Origin: Lamellibrachia satsuma
Lineage: Eukaryota; Annelida; Polychaeta; Sabellida; Siboglinidae
Length of the DNA stretch: 64,000 bases
Direction of reading: 5' to 3'
Assembly (NCBI GenBank): GCA_033239005.1
Contig: BSQZ01000014.1
Coordinates: 1,578,501 to 1,642,500, forward strand
The notes under the pieces were generated by a model that did no database searches, was not told the origin of the DNA, and saw nothing but the letters and a program-made list of their open reading frames with translations. The translations under genes were made by a program, and so were the position numbers. Within the stretch, counting starts at the first letter, position 1. The number at the start of each line of letters is the position of its first letter. Below, piece by piece: positions 12,601-24,600 of this stretch.

Positions 12601-15600
12601 ACAGAGACCTGTGACAGAGCGTCTGAGGACAGAGACCTGTGACAGAGCGTCTGAGGACAGAGACCTGTGACAGAGCGTCTGAGGACAGAGACCTGTGGCA
12701 GAGCATCTGAGGACAGAGACCTGTGACAGAGCGTCTGAGGACAGAGACCTGTGACAGAGTGTCTGAGGACAGAGACCTGTGACAGAGCGTCTGAGGACAG
12801 AGACCTGTGACAGAGCGTCTGAGGACAGAGACCTGTGACAGAGCGTCTGAGGACAGAGACCTGTGACAGAGCGTCTGAGGACAGAGACCTGTGACAGAGC
12901 GTCTGAGGACAGAGACCTGTGACAGAGCGTCTGAGGACAGAGACCTGTGACAGAGCGTCTGAGGACAGAGACCTGTGACAGAGCGTCTGAGGACAGAGGC
13001 CTGTGACAAAGTGTCTGAGGACAGAGACCTGTGACAGAGTGTCTGAGGACAGACCTGTGACAGAGTGTCTGAGGACAGAGGCCTGTAACAGAGTGTCTGA
13101 GGACAGAGACCTGTGACAGAGTGTCTGAGGACAGAGACCTGTGACAGAGTGTCTGAGGACAGAGACCTGTGACAGAGTGTCTGAGGACAGAGACCTGTGA
13201 CAGAGTGTCTGAGGACAGAGGCCTGTGACAGAGTGTCTGAGGACAGAGACCTGTGACAGAGAGTCTGAGGACAGAGACCTGTGACAGAGTGTCTGAGGAC
13301 AGAGGCCTGTGACAGAGTATCTGGTGGTATTTCAGCTTTCATAACGCAACACTGCCGGCATCGCTTCAAGTCAGCATCTTATAAAATTGTGACTGGAAAA
13401 TAAACTATGTTTTGGGGAAAAAAACACAGATGTATGATGTTAAACAAAACGATCTGCTTACTGCCCCAATGTAACCTATTTCATTTTAGTATCAAACGTC
13501 GTTTTTAGATGTCACCTTAAAGGGTTGTTGATTCAGTATCATGTCTGTAACATCTTGTCTAAAACAACAGCATGTTATTGTATATCTTTCAGCTACATAA
13601 AGTTCCTTAATGGTAGCATTGAGATTTACCTTTTCAGAGAGATATTGGTTGTAAATGCTGATGGCTGCATCTCGGACCATTTCAAGATCCGGCATTTCTG
13701 TGTGACAGGCGCTGCCATCTTCTGCCAGTAATGCGACAGACATCTGTTGCTCCGTTGACACTCTGTACCCCTGGAGTGTCCCAAAATCAGGATGAGTAGA
13801 CATTATCTTAACTGTAATTCTAGCAAATTGTAATATATTCCAGTTAAATTAAAATATTGACATTTTACTAGCATGCCGACGTAGATATAATACATTTTCT
13901 ATAATTGTAGTTAAAATAACAGGGTGTAGTAGCAGTAGCCACAACTGAAATTGTCTTGGTTGTAACCATAATTAAAAATATCAGGGTAGTGGCATGGCAG
14001 TTAGTACTGGACTGTCAGGCGAGAGGTCCAGGGGGCAGTTAGTACAGGACTGTCAGGCGAGAAGTCCAGGGACAGTTAGTACTGTACTGTCAGGCGAGAA
14101 GTCCAGGGGCAGTTAGTACTGTACTGTCAGGCGAGAAGTCCGGGGGCAGTTAGTGCTGGACTGTCAGGCGAGAAGTCCAGGGGCAGTTAGTACTGGACTG
14201 TCAGACGAGAAGTCCGGGGGCAGTTAGTGCTGGACTGTCAGGCGAGAAGTCCAGGGGCAGTTAGTACTGGACTGTCAGGCGAGAAGTCCGGGGGCAGTTA
14301 GTACTGGACTGTCAGGCGAGAAGTCCAGGGGCAGTTAGTACTGGACTGTCAGGCGAGAAGTCCAGGGGGCAGTTAGTACTGGACTGTCAGGCGAGAAGTC
14401 CAGGGGCAGTAAGTACTGGACTGTCAGGCGAGAGGTCGAGGGGGCAGTTAGTACTGGACTGTCAGGCAAGAGGTCCAGGGGGCAGTTAGTACTGGACTGT
14501 CAGCCGAGAGGACCGGGGGTAGTTAGTACTGGACTGACAGGCGAGAAGTCCGGGGGCAGTTAGTACTGGACTGTCAGGTGAGAAGTCCGGGGACAGTTAG
14601 TACAGGACTGTCAGCCGAGAAGTCCGGGGGCAGTTAGTACTGGACTGTCAGCCGAGAAGTCCGGGGGCAGTTAGTACTGGACTGTCAGCCAAGAGGTCCA
14701 GGGACAGTTAGTACTGGACTGTCAGCCGAGAGGTCCAGGGTTCGAGTCCACCTGCTGCCATTTTGAATTTTTTTTCATTCCACTTTGCCCGCGTGTTTCC
14801 GATGAGACACAAAAAGCTGTTGTCACTTCCACCTGGAATCTATTCCAGAGAAAGACAAAGGTCCAACAAAGGGTAAATGTATAACCTATTGTGGACTCAC
14901 CCACACTAACACGCACTGCACCATGTGTGTAGGATAAGCTGCTAACACAACTGGCTCTGGTGATGGAGCAACATTCCTACAAGAGTGCCCCGTCTATATA
15001 AGAAATCATCGTTAATATTAATTGCTCAATTATAATTTCAACACGTGGCTCGAAGCTTCAAAAGTGGCTTACCTCAACAGTGAGATAGAAGAAAAGATGC
15101 CCTTGAGCTCCGATGCTGGTCATGAACTCTGAAAATGCAATAACAGACATTTAAAAATAGCAAATTCAGTTTCACATTACACAGTAATATCTACTGTAAT
15201 AAACTAACATTTTCAAATTTTATTTAAGTCCCTCAATTTGATTTTTTCGCTCATCTTATTTCAAACTCATTTTGCGAGCTCATTTCTGAACCGTCTAATA
15301 TCAACTATAACATGCGAGCTCATTTCCACGAATATTTTACTTAGTTTTGGTGATCATCAGACAAACTATTACATTATTTTTGACTGGGTTCGATGAAAAG
15401 TTTGTGAAATATTGTAAAAGTTGTCCAGCTCTGCATACGATAACAGACGGCTAATGGCTAGGGGAGGAATGAAGGAATGAAGGGATGCAGGAATGGGGAA
15501 ACTGCCACGTACCAAGGAAGTAGGAGAGAGCTACATTGTTGTGAAGGACAACGTCAAAGGGAAGGTTGTAAAGTCTCTGCCCAGGCACCATCAATTTGGT

Positions 15601-18600
15601 CATGTCGAGGCCCTGAAAACATGGGTACAGAAATCAGTCAATCATTTAAGCAATCGATCAATCAATCAGTTGATCACACAATCAACCAGTTGTTCAATCA
15701 ATCAATTGTTCGATCAAACAATCAATAAAAAAATATTCAATTGCAATTCGATATATACAAGCACAATGGTTAATTGCTTATTTTTTGTACTTAAAATATA
15801 AAATGTAGTTTATCATACAAAATATTCCTAAAACACTATGGAGTACAATTCTGAGAACAATATAACAAGCACATCTTCAAACATTAACAGTGGTGACTTC
15901 GGCCCTACAACTATTATGAACTGTATTTCTGTCACATTTCCCATGACTAGTGGCGCCACCTACCACTGGAAGCAAGTCCGGGTCATCGAGTCCGTCATGA
16001 AGCTGCTGGATGCGTTTCTCACAGACACCCTTTACATATAACAGACTACTCAGTTGGCGCTTCACCGCAACATCTGCAGAGAAACATTGAAACCATGGCT
16101 ACTGCATGAAGACTGTTCAGTTAGATACCTTCATCACTGTCTATAGCCAAGTAGTAAGTACTCATTTATACAGCTGAGAGAACTGATGCAATGCAGAGTA
16201 AACAAATTTCACCAGTGTCGAAACACCAGCAAGAAGATTTTAACCCCAGTCCTTCCAGCCGAGTCTGACACATTCTAATGACTGTGTTACTGCATCAAAA
16301 CAAAACCCAAAACTGACACATTTATGTGAAAGATGAAAAGTACAGCATTCATAACAGATAACAATTAGTTTCTACAGATGGATAAATATAAGTCTGTTAG
16401 AATACCTCCTTTACTTCTCAGCTAAGTGACCAAACAAAGAAAGTTAAAACCATACCGTCTTCACCGCCCGAGTCCTTTGACCTTTGTCGAGCAATGTCAA
16501 GGTCAACCTTCTCTTTAACAGCTTCGAGCTCGGTGACACTGTCAGTCGTTTTCAGTATGAGAAGGAAACAGTCGTTTGTGAGTGGAGCCTCACCGCACTG
16601 CATGGAGAAGATTCAAGTTGTATTGTATACTATATGAGGTGGTCCGATAGGAAAGATTGCTTCTTGGAGATGGATGCTGTAAATATAAGGAGTCAATGGT
16701 GCTTCAAAGAGATAACACGGCAAGAGGAAAACAATGCTTCAAGAACTGTTTGTTGCAGCGAGAAAAGTCTAAACAAAATGTCTACATTTAAGTACATTTG
16801 AATACCTGACTAAAACAATAGCCCAAATTCATTTTGGAGATTTAGATTTTGTTTGGGAACAGAAATCCACTACTTCTAATGTGAGTGGGGCTTACGTCTT
16901 GAGCTGGTCTGCCTACAAAAGTATCCAATAGGCAGACCAACTTGAGTCATCAGCCCCATTCACACTAGCAATATTAGTTTTTCCGCTCCCAACCAAAATG
17001 GACTTGGGCTATTTAAGTCGGGCATCCATTTTTAGACTGCAATTTTCTCAAACCGTCCATGTATTCACCATCTTGTTCCGAGACTGTCAGGCAATGGAAA
17101 CAATTATTTATGGCGAATTTGTGCATGAAACAACAGGCATTTTGATTGGTCAATTTTTGTCATCCAAAACCCTGTGATCCAAGCAATGACGCCACTGGAG
17201 ACAGGGGAATTAAGCTGTATGACTCTCAGACTTACTAGAGTACAGATGGCCTGGTTGATGTAGTCGGGGTCAGAGATCAGGTTGAAGGTCGGCAGAAAGA
17301 CACCGTTCACCAGCACCTCCTGCAGCAGGCACCACTGTTAACATCATCTACATTCTGCATAATAAGTTATCTTTCTATAATCAAACTAGAGTATGCAAAG
17401 CCATTCCTCCGGAAGAACAACCAAACTTTCAGGGTTTATCTATGACCCCAGGAAGGAGTCGTAACATGTATTATTTCTTCAAAATTTACCTCAATATTAC
17501 CCTTTCTACAAACAATCGAATTACCCATCATATTTATTATGTACAATAATTTGCAGCACTACATGTATGCATGTTTTCTATGCCTGTTCCAAGTTACGTA
17601 AACAATCCTTTCTTCCATATCAATAAAAGCTACTATAAATGCAAGTATCACGTCACAATTTCGAGAGTAGGATTCCAAGAAGCCATCAAAATATTGACTG
17701 GCAGTAACAAGTACCAAGGCAAAGAAGGATATTTCTGTGATACTGTATCCTAAAATTGTGTAAATATTGTTATAATGAGAGTCATTATGAATTACCAAGT
17801 TATCCCGTCTGGACTCAGGTATTTTTGCTAGTACAATTAAAAAGTTTTACAGCAAAATTACAAATAAGCAACATGATTGAAGAAATCGCTGCTTTAAATT
17901 CTGGCCGGGTGATTGTAGACATTGAACAAACCAACACATACGCGCACAATGTAACGGAATGGCTTGTTATGGAAGTCCTCTGGTGGCAACAGGAGGAACA
18001 ACAGCGCTTCGCTGAGATCCTGCAAATATTCTGAAAGATAAAGTAGCTTCGTATGACGCCATCAATAAAACAGATTCTTGTGACATCTAAAACTCTGGTG
18101 TTCCTAGTATTTGAGACAAAACAAATATTTCTGATGACATTACTGCACAAGTAACAACTAGTAATTTTTTTTAAATAATAATAATACATTTTTTTATTAT
18201 ATTTCTACATGCTTTAGATTAGGTAAATATGATTAAATATTACACAATAAAATTACAATTTCTGATGAAGTTAATGACACATTACCACTGTACAAAATGT
18301 AAAACAAAAAATACAATAAAGTCACAGAAAGAATTTAAACTATTCATTCAGCCAACAGATGACACTCACGTCTCTCGCTGTCATCTGACAGACAGATCGC
18401 GTCTCGACACAGATTCTTCTCCATCTCCATCTCAAGGTCAAAGAAGATCGCCTCAAGGTCAGGAGGTGGTTTTGTATCTAAAAAGAACACATAATCTTAT
18501 GTAATTACTGGTATTAATTTACAAAGTGCTGCAACATTTTAAGGCCATTTAGAACAAATGTCAACAATGTTTTATGATGAAAGCCATGGTGTGGTATTGT

Positions 18601-21600
18601 TTTAGAAATTAAATGTTCAAAAAAAATTATAAAATGCAAAGCACATTGACATACCTATTTAGTGTTTAAAATGTTAATTTTAAATTATAAAACTCTCTCT
18701 GAACTAACTTAACTAGCGTTGTATGTGTAACTATATTGACACAATTACACATTTAACAAGTATAAAAGAATTATACTAACTACGCTTAACTACCATGAAC
18801 CAATGTAGAACATAGTATAATTAATATAGAATTTTGCACTGGGAATCAAACAAGGCAAGATCAAGGTTTTAATTTGGTAACGTACACCGTGTAATGTACA
18901 CCGTGTAATGTACACCCTGTAATGTACACCCTGTAATGTACACCCTGTAATGTACTCCAGATAATACAAAAGTAGATCATCATTGTGACTATACCAGAAC
19001 ATTAGTATAAGAAAATACAGATCCGAACTACACTTATTAAACACAAATGGTTGTTATTTTCAACTAACATGATATAGGAACCCATAGAAACATTCAGTCA
19101 CAGGCACTGTTTGGTAAACAGGCAACAAAATCAAAGCAGTCTCATTGTTTATATATTTTACAAAGGATAACTAACAGGAAACGTTGCACTGAATAATACC
19201 ATACCGAAGCCAAAAATATATAATTATAAAAATATGTCAATGAAAACCATTCTGGAACAGATCTCACTGCTAAACAGGATGGGGTGTGGCATAAGGGGCG
19301 AGGTGAATACTACCATCTTTCTGGTGAGCTTTCACTCTCTCCAGGGCCCGCCTGTAGAGTTTTATGTGAGATGCAAAATCATCGACAAGATGTGTTGTCA
19401 AGTATGGTACGAGGTCAACATCCTTTGCTCTGCAAAAAAAGTTTACACAGTATTAACCTTAGGAGCATCTCAAAGGATGTATAGATGGATGTACGACACA
19501 CAACAAAATGTTGATGTACGACTCACAATGAAATGTTGATGTACGACTCACATTGAAATCTTGATGTATGACATTGATGATGTATGACTCACAATGAAAC
19601 ATTGATGTGACTCACAGTGAAACATTGATGTAGGAATCACAGTGAAACATTAATATATGACTCACAGTGAAACGCTGATATATGACTCACAGTGAAACAC
19701 TGATGTATGACAGACAATGACATTGATGTATGACAATCACAATGAAACACTGATGTACACCTCACAATGAAACAATGATGTATGACTCACAATGAAACAT
19801 TGACGTATGACTATTGATGTATGACAATCACAATGAAACACTGATGTACAACTCACAATGAAACACTGATGTACAACTCACAATGAAACATTGATGTATG
19901 ACTCACAATGAAACATTGACGTATGACTATTGATGTATGACAATCACAATGAAACACTGATGTACAACTCACAATGAAATACTGATGTACAACTCACAAT
20001 GAAACATTGATGTATGACTCACAATGAAACATTGACGTATGACTATTGATGTATGACAATCACAATGAAACACTGATGTACAACTCACAATGAAACACTG
20101 ATGTACAACTCACAATGAAACATTGATGTATGACTCACAATGAAACATTGACGTATGACTATTGATGTATGACAATCACAATGAAACACTGATGTACAAC
20201 TCACAATGAAACACTGATGTATGACTCACAATGAAACATTGATGTATGACTATTGATGTATGACAATCACAATGAAACACTGATGTACAACTCACAATGA
20301 AACACTGATGTACAACTCACAATGAAACACTGATGTACAACTCACAATGAAACACTGATGTATGACTCACAATGAAACATTGACGTATGACTATTGATGT
20401 ATGACAATCACAATGAAACACTGATGTACAACTCACAATGAAACATTGACGTATGACTCACAATGAAACATTGATGTATGACTATTGATGTATGACAATC
20501 ACAATGAAACACTGATGTACAACTCACAATGAAACACTGATGTACAACTCACAATGAAACACTGATGTATGACTCACAATGAAACATTGACGTATGACTA
20601 TTGATGTATGACAATCACAATGAAACACTGATGTACAACTCACAATGAAACACTGATGTACAACTCACAATGAAACATTGATGTACAACTCACAATGAAA
20701 CATTGATGTATGACTCACAATGAAACATTGACGTATGACTATTGATGTATGACAATCACAATGAAACACTGATGTACAACTCACAATGAAACACTGATGT
20801 ACAACTCACAATGAAACACTGATGTATGACTCACAATGAAACATTGATGTATGACTATTGATGTATGACAATCACAATGAAACACTGATGTACAACTCAC
20901 AATGAAACACTGATGTACAACTCACAATGAAACATTGATGTACAACTCACAATGAAACACTGATGTATGACTCACAATGAAACATTGATGTATGACTATT
21001 GATGTATGACAATCACAATGAAACACTGATGTACAACTCACAATGAAACACTGATGTACAACTCACAATGAAACATTGATGTACAACTCACAATGAAACA
21101 TTGATGTATGACTCACAATGAAACATTGACGTATGACTATTGATGTATGACAATCACAATGAAACACTGATGTACAACTCACAATGAAACACTGATGTAC
21201 AACTCACAATGAAACACTGATGTATGACTCACAATGAAACATTGACGTATGACTATTGATGTATGACAATCACAATGAAACACTGATGTACAACTCACAA
21301 TGAAACACTGATGTACAACTCACAATGAAACATTGATGTATGACTCACAATGAAACATTGACGTATGACTATTGATGTATGACAATCACAATGAAACTGG
21401 TGCATAGATTAACACCACCCTCATTAGTTTACTTGCCTGCTACAACAAAAGTAAATTTTTTAATTCTTACACAAGAACATGTAAGAACAAATAATGCAAC
21501 TACGGTTGGTTAGTATATATGTTGAGAACCTTGATAAATGTAATGATTTTTATCACAACCAATTTAGGAAAACTCTTCTATACTCATCTGTGTATTTCTG

Positions 21601-24600
21601 TATATAATCTAATATTATTTATATCTGCATATTTTGAAAGTTGACTGAACTAATCTTTGCAATTGATGTTTGTTCTGTATTTATCTGCTAGTTCATTATG
21701 CTTAAAACAACAATGGACTCACCTCTCAGAGAGTGCTATAATCACACGCTGCAGGGTCATCCTCATGTCATAGCGAAACTTTTCATCATCGCTGATGCGT
21801 CGATACCAAGAGTGGATGTAATCGCGATAAGTGTAGTCAAGAACCTTCAGGTCAAGGGCAAGACAAGGAATGGAAGGTGAAGGTTGGCTCAAGACAAGGA
21901 ATGGAAGGTGAAGGTTAAGCCAATACAAGGAATGGAAGGTGAAGGTCAGGTCAAGACAAATAGTGGAAGGTGAATGTCAGGTCAAGACAATGAATGTAAG
22001 GTGAAGGTCAGGCCAAGATAATGAATGGAAGATGACGGTTAGGTCAATTAATGGAAGGTGAAGGTCAGGTCAAGAACAATGAAGGTGAAGACTATAAAGG
22101 TCAGGTTATGCAAATAACTGGAAGGTTCGAGTTAGACAAACGGGTGGAGTTCAACATCAGGTCAAGAGCAATTAAATACATTTAAATATAATTTGCATAA
22201 TGTTTATAAGTATTTTAAGTATTTTCCAACCAAATATATATCTGCAATAGAATGAGAAGAATTTGAAATTTCGAATACTTCTTGATATTTTCAAATATAC
22301 CTGATATGCATACGTATGTATTTGAGCATGAACTATTTGCATTTAAATACGTTCAACTGTATTTAGCCCTGTGAGTCATCATGACTCCCCAGAACATTAC
22401 CTCTTGTAAGACTTCATCAATTGTACTTGTATAGGCAAATACCTTATTCGTCATCATGACTCCCCAGAACATCACCTCTTGTAAGACTTCATCAATTGTA
22501 CTTGTATAGGCAAATACCTTATTCGTCATCATGACTCCCCAGAACAATACCTCTTGTAAGACTTCATCAATTGTACTTGTATAGGCAAATACCTTATTCA
22601 TCATCATGACTCCCCAGAACAATACCTCTTGTAAGACTTCATCAATTGTACTTGTATAGGCAAATACCTTATTCATCATCATAACTCCACAGAACAATAC
22701 CTCTTGTAAGACTTCATCAATTGTACTTGAGCCTGTCATTCTTTTGTCAGCTTTCATGGTCTTCCCTCCTTTCCTAAGGTCATCCACCAACTGCAAGCAG
22801 GATTCAAACGCAGACCCCAACATGTAAAAAAGCACATAGCCAAGTACTCATTTATACAGCTGAGTGAACTATGGCAACATGAAATTAACAAAACCGCCCA
22901 CCTTCAAAATGAGGGCAAGAGGATTCAAACAATATTTCTCTTAAATAAGAGTCCAACTTCTAAAAATGGGGAAAATATTTTTTTGGATATTCAAAATAAA
23001 TAATGGTGGCAGAGATCCAAATATTTGGGAAGAATTAAGTAACCCCAGTTCTTACCAGAGGTAACCCCAAGGGTGGGAAGGAGACTTGCATCATACTGCC
23101 CTTCCTCCAAGTCTTCCCCTTTGTCCGTCCATGTTGGTACAGCACCATCAGTGCCCTGGAACATGCATAATATGATAATACCATGTTTGTTAAGATATTT
23201 TTAATTTGAGGATAGCAATAGGGATTTGCAATACTGCCCCCTCGCAAGAATTATTTAGAAGCATAAGATAAACTGACTGGGATGTACAAATTTACGACTG
23301 CATCGGCACTGACTAAGCAACAGGCTTATTCAATTTGACCAAGAACGGTCGCTAAATGAATAAAATGGCATGGAACGGTGAATAGCATTCATTGGGTGCT
23401 TCATAATAATATATAAAATACTTCTACTGTGCTAAAATCCTCAGGAGACCGAAGCTCGACAGCGCACCAAAACAAAAAGGGGTTAAGCAGTTCATAATCG
23501 ATAAGCAGTTCCAGTTGTAAAAAGTTGGATTGGTACGCTGGGGAGCTATGGAGGATAAGCACGTTTAAAAGGTGGGTTTTCAGTTTACGGCGAAATGTTG
23601 TTATATTTCCTACAGACTTAACACTAACTGGGACTGAGTTCCACAGAGTCGGTGAAGCAACTGAAAAAGCTCTAGTTCCGACATTTGTCTTAACACTGGG
23701 AACGAAAAGTAGATTAGAATTAGATGATCGAAGCTGTTTGGGCTGTCCTGCAGGAGTGAGCAGTAAATGTAAATATGCTGGTTGCTTGGATGAAAGTGCT
23801 TAATTGTGCAGATAATAATGCGATTTCGGACAGGGAGCCAATGCAACCATTTAAGAAGTGGTACTGAGTAAGAGAATCAAGGAGACCGGGTAACTACCCT
23901 TGTAAAAAAAATTTGCACATGTTGAAATTTCAAGATATCCTTGAGAGCAATATTATGATAAAGGGAATTACAATAATCAAGTCTACTGCTAACAAGAGCA
24001 GTTGCAATAGTTTTGGCAACAGCAAAAGACACATTGATAACGGCGAATATGACGAAGGTCACGATTGTGATAAAAGCTGCAATGACAAGTTTGTGAAATA
24101 TACTGTCTAAAATTTTTATTATCATCAAAGGTGACTCTTAAATTCCGTGCTGAGATGGCCGGTTTGAAATCTGACTTACGATGATGTTCCTGGCATGTGT
24201 AGATAGGTATGACATAAAGCAACTTTTCACCAAACTGGAAGCAAGTATATATGCAGATTAACCATAAGGATTTCCCATATGTGCAATACAGATTTTGGGG
24301 ATTTTGGAAGGAATACGGCCGTATCAAGTTTTAATACTGATTTTCAAATAGAAAAAGATAAAGTGCATATTTTCTTGTGTTCATCAGACAAGGATAAAAT
24401 CGAATGACAAATCCGTCAAAAAGCAAGTATGCTATATAGTCCCTAAATTTCTTTTGCCGCTAGGTAGATTTATGGTGCATTTGTCAGGCTTTATCTAGAA
24501 TGTAACGGTAAAAAAACACATTTCATCCAAGTAAATGTGGCATATCCAGATGACTCACCCGACTATAAATGATACAACACACAGAAGCAGCCAGAGAAGG

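Noticed and set aside
12332..13369. A 345-codon minus-strand protein
   Set aside because: Almost wholly the 28-bp array between SNX13 exons 13 and 14; residues repeat in the array's register.
15838..16041. Plus-strand open frame over SNX13 exon 10
   Set aside because: It is the antisense of a real exon and has no independent support.
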